Below are positions 1 to 6,546 of a DNA stretch of 12,419 nt, piece by piece. The notes under the pieces are model-generated. The model saw nothing but the letters and a program-made list of their open reading frames with translations, made no database searches and was not told the origin of the DNA. Location: assembly GCF_000193735.1 (NCBI RefSeq), contig NZ_AEPF01000081.1, forward strand, positions 1 to 12,419. Reading direction: 5' to 3'. This stretch comes from Neisseria sicca 4320 (GTDB lineage Bacteria; Pseudomonadota; Gammaproteobacteria; Burkholderiales; Neisseriaceae). Made by a program: the position numbers and the translations under genes. Every line of letters starts with the position of its first letter. Within the stretch, counting starts at the first letter, position 1.

Positions 1-9
1 TATCTCGAA

Positions 10-195
10 TCATTGCAGGTATACATCTAAATACACTTTGAACATACGCGAAGCCAAAGCTGCCGTCCAGCTTGAATTTTCAGATTCATTAGTAGCGCCG
101 CCCATTTTTTTCACAAAAATAGCAGAGGCGGTAAAAACATACTTGACTGAATAATCATGTGTTTTCCTAATTTTTACTGCTGATTTTGATTTCAA
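10..195 (-). CDS. Small hypothetical ORF or gene tail downstream of proS
   Basis: A 61-codon reading frame that would start at a TTG (193-195) directly after the proS terminator hairpin. I see no Shine-Dalgarno sequence before it and do not recognise the product. It has a mixed composition (DYSVKYVFTASAIFVKK near residues 14-30, and a C-terminal stretch ASRMFKVYLDVYLQ), no signal peptide, no membrane segment and no known motif. The frame stays open upstream through the terminator without a convincing start. It may be the surviving 3' end of a degraded gene, or a chance ORF in AT-rich DNA. Protein-level conservation in other Neisseria would decide. Confidence 0.25.
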   Translation of the reverse strand: MKSKSAVKIRKTHDYSVKYVFTASAIFVKKMGGATNESENSSWTAALASRMFKVYLDVYLQ

Positions 196-200
196 AATAA

Positions 201-242
201 AAAGGTCGTCTGAAATCTGTTTCCAGTTTTCAGACGACCTTC
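201..242 (-). terminator. DUS-pair terminator of proS
   Basis: An inverted pair of AGGTCGTCTGAA (203-214) and its complement (229-240) gives a stem of about 14 bp with a 12-nt loop. Read on the minus strand, the second arm runs into a T-rich tract (CCTTTTTATTTT). It lies about 30 bp past the proS stop codon. Paired uptake sequences used as intrinsic terminators are typical of Neisseria. Confidence 0.85.
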
Positions 243-270
243 TTTCACCTGCATTCGGCTTAAACCGTCA

Positions 271-1983
271 TCAGTCTTTCAATGCAGTCAAAACTTTGCC
301 GGCGATTTCATTCAGGCTTACGGTTTGCGCCTGATTGTCGCGGCGTTCGGCGTATTCGACATTGCCTTCTTTTAAGGCGCGGTCGCCGATGACGATGCGG
401 TGCGGGATGCCCAGAAGCTCGGAGTCGTTCAGCAGTACGCCTGCGCGCTCGTCGCGGTCGTCGAGGAGGACGTCTGCGCCTGCCGCCAGCAGTTCGGCGT
501 AGATTTTGTCGGCGGCTTCGCGTACGGCGTCTGATTTTTTGTAGTTCATCGGCACGATAACGACTTCAAACGGCGCCATTGCTTTGGTCCAGATGATGCC
601 TTTTTCGTCGTTGTTCTGCTCGATGGCGGCGGCAACGACGCGGGTGATGCCGATGCCGTAGCAGCCCATTTCCATGATTTGCGATTTGCCGTTGTTGTCG
701 AGGAAGCTCACGTTCATGGCTTGGGTGTATTTGTCGCGCAACTGGAAGACGTGTCCGACTTCGATACCGCGCGCGAGTTTCAGACGACCTTGTCCGTCGG
801 GGCTTTCGTCGCCTTCGACGACGTTGCGCAAATCGACGAATTCAGGCTCGGCGGCGTCGCGGCCGAAGTTGAAGCCGGTATAGTGGTAGTCGTCTTCGTT
901 CGCACCGATAACCCAGTCTGCGCCTTTTTCGGTAGCAAAATCGGCATAGACTTTGCCTGTGAAGCCGACGGGGCCGAGCGAGCCGCCGTTTGCGCCGAAC
1001 TGTGCACGGATGGCGGCAGGGTCTGCCATGGTCAGCGGCGATTTCACGCCTGCGAGTTTTTCGGCTTTGATGTCGTTGAACTCATGGTCGCCGCGCAACA
1101 GCAATAAAACGATTTCGCCTTCGTTTTCGCCTTCGACTACGATGGATTTCAGTGTTTTTTCAATCGGAATGCTGAGAAAATCAACCAATGAATCAATGGT
1201 TTTGACGTTCGGCGTGTGTACTTTGGTCAGCTCTGCCTGAGCAGCGGCGCGTTCGCCCTTAAGCGGCAAGGTCGGTGCCAACTCGATATTGGCGGCGTAA
1301 TCGGAAGTGTCGCTGTACGCAATGACATCTTCGCCGCTTTCCGCCAACACTTGAAACTCGTGCGAACCGGTACCGCCGATACTGCCGGTGTCTGCGGCGA
1401 CGGGGCGGAATTCCAAGCCCAGACGGGTGAAGATACGGCAGTAAGCGTCGTACATGGCATCATAGGTCGTCTGAAGCGAAGCGTAGTCGGCATGGAAGGA
1501 ATAAGCGTCTTTCATGACGAACTCGCGTGCGCGCATGACGCCGAAGCGCGGGCGCACTTCGTCGCGGAATTTGGTTTGGATGTGGTAAAAGTTTTTCGGC
1601 AGTTGTTTGTAACTGTTGATTTCTTTGCGCACGATGTCGGCGATGACTTCCTCGCAGGTCGGACCCATGCAGAAATCGCGGTCGTGGCGGTCTTTCAGGC
1701 GCAGCAGTTCTTTACCGTAAAATTCCCAGCGGCCGGATTCCTGCCACAGCTCGGCAGGCTGCACTACCGGCATAAGCAACTCCACGCTGCCCGCGCGCGC
1801 CATTTCTTCGCGCACGACGTTTTCGACTTTGCGCAATACGCGCAGCCCCATCGGCATCCAAGTATAAAGGCCGGATGCGTTGGCTTTAATCAGACCGGCG
1901 CGAATCATCAACTTGTGGCTGGCAAGCGCGGCTTCGGCAGGGGCTTCTTTCAGGGTGGAAATGAAAAATTGGCTGGCTTTCAT
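271..1983 (-). CDS. proS: Prolyl-tRNA synthetase (bacterial type)
   Basis: Charges tRNA-Pro with proline in the cytoplasm. The product from the chosen start is 570 aa, close to the 572 aa of E. coli ProS. The protein begins MKASQFFISTLKEAP, as is usual for bacterial ProRS. The open frame extends 40 codons further upstream (to 2103) but that part does not look like ProRS, so the start is set at 1981-1983. The class II core is visible: a motif-2 region with RDEVRPRFGVMRAREF and VMKDAYSFH, and a motif-3 region with GCYGIGITRVVAAAIEQ. Between motifs 2 and 3 (about residues 225-405) sits the inserted YbaK-like editing domain of the bacterial form, and the C-terminal ~100 residues are the anticodon-binding domain. 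The Shine-Dalgarno is weak. The gene contains two internal DUS and is followed by a DUS terminator. It diverges from the esterase gene across an AT-rich region. Confidence 0.97.
   Translation of the reverse strand: MKASQFFISTLKEAPAEAALASHKLMIRAGLIKANASGLYTWMPMGLRVLRKVENVVREEMARAGSVELLMPVVQPAELWQESGRWEFYGKELLRLKDRHDRDFCMGPTCEEVIADIVRKEINSYKQLPKNFYHIQTKFRDEVRPRFGVMRAREFVMKDAYSFHADYASLQTTYDAMYDAYCRIFTRLGLEFRPVAADTGSIGGTGSHEFQVLAESGEDVIAYSDTSDYAANIELAPTLPLKGERAAAQAELTKVHTPNVKTIDSLVDFLSIPIEKTLKSIVVEGENEGEIVLLLLRGDHEFNDIKAEKLAGVKSPLTMADPAAIRAQFGANGGSLGPVGFTGKVYADFATEKGADWVIGANEDDYHYTGFNFGRDAAEPEFVDLRNVVEGDESPDGQGRLKLARGIEVGHVFQLRDKYTQAMNVSFLDNNGKSQIMEMGCYGIGITRVVAAAIEQNNDEKGIIWTKAMAPFEVVIVPMNYKKSDAVREAADKIYAELLAAGADVLLDDRDERAGVLLNDSELLGIPHRIVIGDRALKEGNVEYAERRDNQAQTVSLNEIAGKVLTALKD
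779..790 (-). repeat. DNA uptake sequence inside proS
   Basis: Exact complement of AGGTCGTCTGAA within the proS coding region; the translated protein is uninterrupted. A single, unpaired DUS that probably serves natural transformation only. Confidence 0.85.
1464..1475 (+). repeat. DNA uptake sequence inside proS
   Basis: Exact AGGTCGTCTGAA on the plus strand, antisense to proS, unpaired. Confidence 0.85.
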
Positions 1984-2016
1984 GGTGTGTTTTTCTGTGT
2001 AAAAAAGTAAGCGCGT

Positions 2017-2045
2017 ATTGTAACGCGAAAGGCAGGGGGATTGAA
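2017..2045 (-). promoter_or_regulatory. Candidate proS promoter
   Basis: On the minus strand a TACAAT hexamer (2022 to 2017) matches the -10 consensus at 5 of 6. TTCAAT lies 17 bp upstream (2045 to 2040) and is a weak -35 (3 of 6). The implied 5' leader is about 27 nt. Its position suits proS, but the -35 is poor. Confidence 0.4.
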
Positions 2046-2126
2046 GTTTTTCCCTATGCGGGAACAGCCGCCGCCTTTCTTTTCGATTCGATTCATTTGA
2101 CATTTATCGGGCGTGTCAATCACTTT

Positions 2127-2329
2127 TTATACACAATCCCGCATTGGCTTGTTTTGCTTATAAATTTTTCCCATAAAGGCTTTGAAATTTTTTATTTTTA
2201 TAACTAATTGATTTTATTGTATTTTATTTGACTATTTTTTAAGCAGAGAAAGGCTTGGGTTGTTCCAAAAGCAAAAATTCCGATTACCCAAAGCTTATCA
2301 ACAAACTTATCCACAGAGTTTGTGTATAG
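2127..2329. promoter_or_regulatory. Cluster of DnaA-box-like 9-mers around an AT-rich tract
   Basis: TTATACACA (2127-2135) and TTATCCACA (2307-2315) both match the DnaA-box consensus TTATNCACA exactly. TTATCAACA (2295-2303) and, on the minus strand, CTATACACA (2329 to 2321) each differ at one base. The last two exact and near boxes face each other across 5 bp. The tract between the outer boxes is strongly AT-rich, like an unwinding element. Origin, DnaA-binding regulatory site or chance cannot be separated from sequence alone; no dnaA or dnaN gene is in the window. Confidence 0.35.
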
Positions 2330-2391
2330 ATTAGTGTCGTCTGAAACCATACCGTTCGATAGGTTTTTAAAAGCCCGTAACGCGGTCTTTC

Positions 2392-2400
2392 TGTTAAGAT
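2392..2400 (+). promoter_or_regulatory. Candidate extended -10 promoter of the esterase gene
   Basis: TGTTAAGAT reads as an extended -10 (TG, one base, then TAAGAT, 4 of 6). I see no good -35 hexamer 16-18 bp upstream, as is common for extended -10 promoters. Transcription would start about 25 nt before the ATG at 2433. Confidence 0.35.
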
Positions 2401-2432
2401 GATGCCTTCGCTTTTTTCATACCGTCCTATCT

Positions 2433-3281
2433 ATGTCCGCACACGAGTTACACCTGCTTTCCCGTGCCAAAATGTTCAACGGCCATCAGGAGCAATACCG
2501 CTGCTTTTCCGAAACCTGCCAAACCGATATGACTTTCGGCATCTACCTGCCGCCGCAGGTATTGAAAGGCTATCCCGCGCCGGTTTTGTATTTTTTGTCG
2601 GGATTGAACAGCGACGGCTCGGAACTGATACGCCAAACCGGCATCCAACGTTTCGCCGCGCAATGGAACATCATCGTCGTTTTTCCCGACACCTCGCCGC
2701 GCGGCAGCCACATCAGCGACAGCGCGAACGAATTTATCGGACAAGGCGCGGGATTTTACGTCGATGCGACCGAACAGCCGTGGGCGGCGCATTATCAGAT
2801 GTACAGCCATATCAGCCGCGAACTGCCCGAGTGGGTGGAACGGCATTTCCCCGCCACTCAAGAACGCAGCATCGCAGGTTTCAGCATGGGCGGGTACGGC
2901 GCGCTTTCCATCGCCCTGAAAAATCCCGACCGCTATGCCGCCGTTTCTGCGTTCGCGCCTTTGTGCCACCCAACCGCCAGCCGAGGCGGGAAACAGGCGT
3001 TTGCTGCCTATCTGGGCGCGGAATCGGAGGCTTGGCAGGCTTACGACAGCACATCGCTCGTTCAGACGGCCTCACGCAAACTGCCGATACTCATCGACCA
3101 AGGCGGCATCGATCCGCTGTTCCCCGACGAACTGAAACCCGAAGCCTTCGTCAACACCGCCCGCGCCAACGGCTTCAACGTGGAATACAAAGTCCGTCCC
3201 GGCTACGGACACGATTATTTCTTCATCGCCAGCTTTATCGATTCGCACATCGAATTTCACGCCGACGCATTGGGTTTGTAA
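2433..3281 (+). CDS. S-formylglutathione hydrolase-like esterase (esterase D family)
   Basis: An alpha/beta-hydrolase of 282 aa, the usual length of FrmB/FghA/EstD enzymes, which hydrolyse S-formylglutathione to formate and glutathione in formaldehyde detoxification. Family features are: PDTSPRGSH (85-93), GQGAGFYVDATEQPW (103-117), the nucleophile elbow GFSMGG with Ser151, a predicted acid Asp227 in DQGGIDPLF, and His260 in GYGHDYFFIASFID. Two conserved family features are missing. The usual SGLTC segment reads SGLNS, so the conserved cysteine near the active site is absent, and the usual PWG before KAF/QAF reads SRGG. There is no adhC neighbour, which often accompanies fghA. The catalytic apparatus looks intact, but the substrate could be another ester. 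The ATG at 2433 fits the family N-terminus although no clear Shine-Dalgarno precedes it. It carries a DUS of a different dialect. Confidence 0.85.
   Translation: MSAHELHLLSRAKMFNGHQEQYRCFSETCQTDMTFGIYLPPQVLKGYPAPVLYFLSGLNSDGSELIRQTGIQRFAAQWNIIVVFPDTSPRGSHISDSANEFIGQGAGFYVDATEQPWAAHYQMYSHISRELPEWVERHFPATQERSIAGFSMGGYGALSIALKNPDRYAAVSAFAPLCHPTASRGGKQAFAAYLGAESEAWQAYDSTSLVQTASRKLPILIDQGGIDPLFPDELKPEAFVNTARANGFNVEYKVRPGYGHDYFFIASFIDSHIEFHADALGL
3061..3072 (-). repeat. DUS of the AG-DUS dialect (AGGCCGTCTGAA)
   Basis: The complement of AGGCCGTCTGAA lies inside the esterase gene. It differs at one base from the AGGTCGTCTGAA used everywhere else in the window, and matches the dialect of other Neisseria species. 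Confidence 0.7.
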
Positions 3282-3466
3282 ATCCGCCATCTATAAAGTG
3301 TAGGAAATCATCGCATTGTCTACACCACCGACCGAGAAAAACATTTGGCTGCGAAAAGGCAAGTGCTTTACTTTTGAGCCTGTTCAAAATACCGATACCC
3401 GAATGTTGCACTTGAAATCCGAATCCAACGACTTTTTAACTTAATCTATTCAAACCACGCCAAGCC

Positions 3467-4474
3467 ATGACCCACACCATTACCCTACCCGACCAAACCA
3501 CCTTTACCGCCAACGACGGCGAAACCGTTTTAGCCGCTGCCGCCCGTCAAAACCTCAATCTGCCCCATTCCTGCAAAAGCGGCGTCTGCGGGCAATGCAA
3601 GGCCGAACTGGTCAGCGGCGATATTCAAATGGGCGAACACTCGGAACAAGCTTTGTCCGAAGCAGAAAAAGCGCAAGGCAAGATTTTGATGTGCTGCACC
3701 ACCGCGCAAAGCGACATCAGCATCAACATCCCCGGCTACAATGCCGACGCCCTCCCCGTCCGCACCCTGCCCGCCCGTATCGAAAGCATTGTTTTCAAAC
3801 ACGATGTCGCCCTCTTGAAACTTGCCTTACCCAAAGCCCCGCCGTTTGCCTTCTACGCCGGACAATACATTGATTTACTGTTGCCGAGCAACGTCAGCCG
3901 CAGCTATTCCATCGCCAACTCTCCCGACCAAGAAGGCATTTTGGAACTGCACATCCGCAGGCGCGAAAATGGAGTCTGCTCGGAAATGATTTTCGGCAGC
4001 GAACCCAAAGTCAAAGAAAAAGGCATCATCCGCATCAAAGGCCCGCTCGGTTCGTTTACCTTGCAAGAAGACAGCGACAAATCCATCATCCTTTTGGCAA
4101 CCGGTACAGGCTATGCCCCCATCCGCAGCATCCTGCTCGACCTTATCCGCCAAGACAGCAGCCGCGCCGTCCATTTCTACTGGGGCGCGCGTCACCAAGA
4201 TGATTTGTACGCACTCGAAGAAGCTCAAGAACTGACAGGTCGTCTGAAAAACGCCCGCTTCACCCCCGTCCTATCAAAAGCCGCTGAGGGCTGGCAAGGC
4301 GAAAAAGGATACGTCCAAACCGCCGCCGCAAAAGATTATCCCGATTTGAGCGGCTACGAAGTTTATGCCTGCGGCTCCGTCGCCATGATTGAAAGCGCGA
4401 AATCCGTGTTGACTGCACAATGCAGCCTATCTGAGACAGCCTTCTATTCCGACGCTTTTTCTCCGGCACAATAA
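3467..4474 (+). CDS. 2Fe-2S ferredoxin-FAD-NAD(P) reductase
   Basis: A 335-aa single-chain electron-transfer flavoprotein. Residues 1-90 form a plant-type 2Fe-2S ferredoxin domain with cluster cysteines C36, C41 and C44 (CKSGVCGQC) and C76 in ILMCCTT. Residues ~95-200 form the FAD-binding domain of the ferredoxin-NADP reductase family (RSYSIAN, 145-151). Residues ~205-335 form the NAD(P)-binding domain, with GTGYAP (213-218) and the C-terminal CGS motif (YACGSVAMI). This order is that of CDP-6-deoxy-hexulose-3-dehydrase reductase (AscD/RfbI) and of oxygenase reductases. No partner oxygenase or sugar-nucleotide gene is in the window, so the electron acceptor is unknown. It follows the esterase by 185 bp and ends before a hairpin terminator. 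The Shine-Dalgarno is weak, but the ferredoxin domain fixes the start. Confidence 0.88.
   Translation: MTHTITLPDQTTFTANDGETVLAAAARQNLNLPHSCKSGVCGQCKAELVSGDIQMGEHSEQALSEAEKAQGKILMCCTTAQSDISINIPGYNADALPVRTLPARIESIVFKHDVALLKLALPKAPPFAFYAGQYIDLLLPSNVSRSYSIANSPDQEGILELHIRRRENGVCSEMIFGSEPKVKEKGIIRIKGPLGSFTLQEDSDKSIILLATGTGYAPIRSILLDLIRQDSSRAVHFYWGARHQDDLYALEEAQELTGRLKNARFTPVLSKAAEGWQGEKGYVQTAAAKDYPDLSGYEVYACGSVAMIESAKSVLTAQCSLSETAFYSDAFSPAQ
4237..4248 (+). repeat. DNA uptake sequence inside the oxidoreductase gene
   Basis: Exact AGGTCGTCTGAA, unpaired, translated as part of GRLKN. Confidence 0.85.
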
Positions 4475-4522
4475 CCCTGTTTTCTTTCCCCTCTGGTTTA
4501 TTACAGCCAGACAAACGTCATC

Positions 4523-4566
4523 AAGGTCATCTGAAAAGAAGCTTGGAGCTTTTCAGATGACCTTTA
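4523..4566 (+). terminator. Variant DUS-pair terminator of the oxidoreductase gene
   Basis: AAGGTCATCTGAAAAG (4523-4538) and its exact complement (4549-4564) form a perfect 16-bp stem with a 10-nt loop, followed by a short T run. It is a DUS pair in which the central G is A on one arm and the complementary C is T on the other, so pairing is kept while both copies are altered as uptake sequences. It lies about 50 bp past the stop codon. Confidence 0.75.
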
Positions 4567-4568
4567 AT

Positions 4569-4596
4569 TTGATTCTTTTTAGACAAAATGTATAAA
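4569..4596 (+). promoter_or_regulatory. Candidate distal leuA promoter
   Basis: TTGATT (4569-4574, 4 of 6) and TATAAA (4591-4596, 5 of 6) are separated by 16 bp. The spacer contains TTTTAGACAAAA, one arm of an inverted repeat. The -35 abuts the preceding terminator. Confidence 0.35.
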
Positions 4597-4660
4597 ATAA
4601 TTCTTAGTTTAAAAAGAAAATTCGTATTTTTAGAAAAATAGATTGTCGTTTTGTCTAAAA
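4577..4660. promoter_or_regulatory. Perfect 12-bp inverted repeat in the leuA promoter region (candidate operator)
   Basis: TTTTAGACAAAA at 4577-4588 is the exact reverse complement of TTTTGTCTAAAA at 4649-4660. The arms are 72 bp apart start to start. Each arm lies in the 16-bp spacer of one of two promoter-like sequences. This is the layout expected for a repressor that binds both sites and may loop the DNA. The HTH domain encoded immediately downstream is an obvious candidate binder, but that link is inference. Confidence 0.5.
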
Positions 4661-4670
4661 TGTGTATAAT
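4643..4670 (+). promoter_or_regulatory. Candidate proximal leuA promoter
   Basis: TTGTCG (4643-4648, 4 of 6) and a perfect TATAAT (4665-4670) are separated by 16 bp, giving a leader of about 45 nt before the ATG at 4721. It is the best sigma70-like promoter in the window. Confidence 0.6.
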
Positions 4671-4710
4671 CTTCTTCCAAGGCATACCATAATTTCGATA
4701 AAATTTGGAC

Positions 4711-4716
4711 AAGGAG
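4711..4716 (+). promoter_or_regulatory. Strong Shine-Dalgarno for the long HTH-LeuA start
   Basis: AAGGAG sits 4 nt before the ATG at 4721. The spacing is slightly short, but the match is strong and supports translation of the N-terminal extension. Confidence 0.6.
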
Positions 4717-4720
4717 TATC

Positions 4721-4960
4721 ATGCAATTAGACATTGACCGCTTAGTTGCTTATTTCGGCGGCGTGAATGCACTTGCCGAAGCGTTGAAACAGCACGATCC
4801 CGAAAATGCCGCAACAACCGCAGCCATCTATAAATGGCGCACGCGCGGGTCGCTTCCTTTGGCGCAACTGCAAAAGCTGACCGCGCTGGCGGAAGCGCAA
4901 GGCAGGCCGCTGGATTTGAATGCTTTTTTACAAAAAAACGAATCTCTGGAGAGAACAGAA
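4721..4960 (+). other. N-terminal helix-turn-helix extension fused in frame to LeuA
   Basis: These 80 codons precede the normal LeuA start with no stop in between. The segment resembles small Cro/YdaS-like HTH proteins: helix GGVNALAEALKQ (about residues 13-24), then a recognition-type helix AAIYKWRTRGSLPL (about 34-47), then a further helix AQLQKLTALAEAQG. LeuA proteins of about 517 aa normally lack it. It may be a fused regulator, or an upstream HTH gene that lost its stop codon. Confidence 0.65.
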
Positions 4961-6514
4961 ATGACACAGACCAACCACGTAATTATTTTCGACACCACCA
5001 TGCGCGACGGCGAGCAGTCGCCCGGTGCATCCATGACCAAAGAGGAGAAAATCCGCATTGCCCGCCAGTTGGAGAAAATGGGAGTGGATGTGATTGAGGC
5101 GGGTTTTGCCGCTGCCAGTCCGGGCGATTTTGAATCGGTCAATGCGATTGCCAAAATCATCACCAAATCCACGGTCTGCTCGTTGGCGCGTGCCATTGAA
5201 AACGATGTGCGCAAGGCGGGCGAAGCCGTTTCCCCCGCGCCGAAAAAACGCATCCACATCTTTATCGCCACCAGCCCCATCCACATGGAGCACAAACTGA
5301 AAATGAAGCCGCAGCAGGTCATCGATGCGGCGGTCAAAGCGGTGAAAATCGCCAAAGAATACACTGACGATGTGGAATTTTCCGCCGAAGACGCCGTGCG
5401 TTCCGATTTAGACTTTTTGGCTAAAATTTTTACTGCAGTGATTGAGGCGGGCGCGACCACCATCAATATTCCCGATACCGTCGGCTACTCCATCCCTTCC
5501 GTGTGGTACGAACGGATCAGCAACATCATCAAAAGCGTGCCCAACGGCGACAAAGTAGTCTGGTCGACCCACTGCCACAACGACTTGGGTATGGCGGTTG
5601 CCAATTCGCTGGCCGCTATTCAGGCAGGCGTGCGCCAGGTGGAATGCACCATCAACGGCTTGGGCGAACGCGCAGGCAATGCCAGCCTTGAAGAAATCGT
5701 GATGGCGTTGAAAGTGCGCCATGACCTTTTCGGCTTGGAAACCGGCATTGACACCACGCAAATCGTGCCGATATCCAAACTGGTGTCCACCGTTACCGGC
5801 TATCCGATTCAGCCCAACAAGGCGGTGGTCGGCGCAAACGCCTTTGCACACGAATCAGGCATCCATCAGGACGGCGTGTTGAAACACCCTGAAACCTATG
5901 AAATCATGACTGCCGAATCGGTCGGCTGGTCGACCAACCGCCTGACCTTGGGCAAATTGTCCGGCCGCAGCGCGTTCCGCAGCAAACTGGCGGATTTGGG
6001 CATCGAGTTGGAAAGTGAGGAAGCGCTGAACGCCGCGTTTGCCCGCTTTAAAGAACTTGCCGACAAAAAACGCGAAATCTTCGATGAAGACCTGCACGCG
6101 CTGGTGTCCGACGAAATGGGCAGCATGGGCGCTGAAAGCTACAAATTCATTTCCCAAAAAATCAGCACCGAAACCGGCGAAGAACCGCGTGCCGACATCG
6201 TGTTCAGCATCAAAGGCGAAGAAAAACGCGCTTCCGCCAGCGGCTCCGGCCCTGTCGACGCGATTTTCAAAGCGATTGAGAGCGTGGCTCAAAGCGGCGC
6301 GACTTTGCAGATTTACTCCGTCAACGCCGTAACGCAAGGCACGGAAAGCCAAGGCGAAACCAGCGTCCGTCTGGCGCGCGGCAACCGCGTCGTCAACGGA
6401 CAAGGCGCAGATACCGACGTATTGGTCGCCACTTCCAAAGCCTACCTCTCCGCCTTGAGCAAACTGGAATTCGGATCCGCCAAACCGAAAGCGCAGGGCA
6501 GCGGTACGATTTGA
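4721..6514 (+). CDS. leuA: 2-isopropylmalate synthase with N-terminal HTH extension
   Basis: Condenses 2-oxoisovalerate with acetyl-CoA, the first committed step of leucine synthesis. The full frame is 597 aa. Residues 81-597 (from ATG 4961) form a complete 517-aa LeuA, the usual Neisseria length, ending GSGTI. In 517-aa numbering: DTTMRDGEQSPG starts at D11, a metal-ligand Asp; HCHND gives H204 and H206; GLGERAGN ends at N240; these belong to the TIM-barrel catalytic domain. After the linker, the C-terminal ~130 residues form the LeuA dimer regulatory domain that binds leucine. Two starts are plausible: ATG 4721 after AAGGAG, giving the HTH fusion, and ATG 4961 after GGAGAG (4948-4953), giving classical LeuA. 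Both products could be made. The gene has its own promoter region with an inverted repeat and ends at a DUS terminator. No leuB, leuC or leuD lies nearby. Confidence 0.95.
   Translation: MQLDIDRLVAYFGGVNALAEALKQHDPENAATTAAIYKWRTRGSLPLAQLQKLTALAEAQGRPLDLNAFLQKNESLERTEMTQTNHVIIFDTTMRDGEQSPGASMTKEEKIRIARQLEKMGVDVIEAGFAAASPGDFESVNAIAKIITKSTVCSLARAIENDVRKAGEAVSPAPKKRIHIFIATSPIHMEHKLKMKPQQVIDAAVKAVKIAKEYTDDVEFSAEDAVRSDLDFLAKIFTAVIEAGATTINIPDTVGYSIPSVWYERISNIIKSVPNGDKVVWSTHCHNDLGMAVANSLAAIQAGVRQVECTINGLGERAGNASLEEIVMALKVRHDLFGLETGIDTTQIVPISKLVSTVTGYPIQPNKAVVGANAFAHESGIHQDGVLKHPETYEIMTAESVGWSTNRLTLGKLSGRSAFRSKLADLGIELESEEALNAAFARFKELADKKREIFDEDLHALVSDEMGSMGAESYKFISQKISTETGEEPRADIVFSIKGEEKRASASGSGPVDAIFKAIESVAQSGATLQIYSVNAVTQGTESQGETSVRLARGNRVVNGQGADTDVLVATSKAYLSALSKLEFGSAKPKAQGSGTI
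4948..4953 (+). promoter_or_regulatory. Internal Shine-Dalgarno for the classical LeuA start
   Basis: GGAGAG lies 7 nt before the in-frame ATG at 4961, the start that gives a normal 517-aa LeuA. It suggests that the catalytic enzyme can be translated without the HTH segment. Confidence 0.6.
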
Positions 6515-6546
6515 GCTTAAATAGATTGATTTGAATTTAAAAAGCA

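Larger units (their letters stand above)
1984..2432. other. AT-rich divergent intergenic region
   Basis: 449 bp between divergent proS and the esterase, with no convincing gene. It holds the candidate promoters of both neighbours, a very AT-rich core (about 2156-2245), DnaA-box-like 9-mers on both sides of that core, and a DUS core (GTCGTCTGAA with a non-matching first two bases, 2334-2345). Confidence 0.6.

Noticed and set aside
1216..2010. 264-codon plus-strand frame antisense to proS
   Set aside because: Shadow of the well-conserved ProRS coding sequence in GC-rich DNA.
2399..3415. 338-codon plus-strand frame overlapping the esterase
   Set aside because: Arg/Pro-rich shadow frame over the clearly conserved esterase; no family resemblance.
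3316..3444. 42-codon frame from TTG between the esterase and oxidoreductase genes
   Set aside because: No start signal, no recognisable product; probably spacer. A weak promoter-like TATAAA at 3292-3297 was also seen but has a poor -35.
4661..4669. Exact DnaA-box match TGTGTATAA
   Set aside because: Overlaps the TATAAT of the leuA promoter and stands alone; best read as a chance match.
4566..4720. Possible leucine attenuator upstream of leuA
   Set aside because: No short leader frame rich in Leu codons and no terminator hairpin between the promoter and the ATG.
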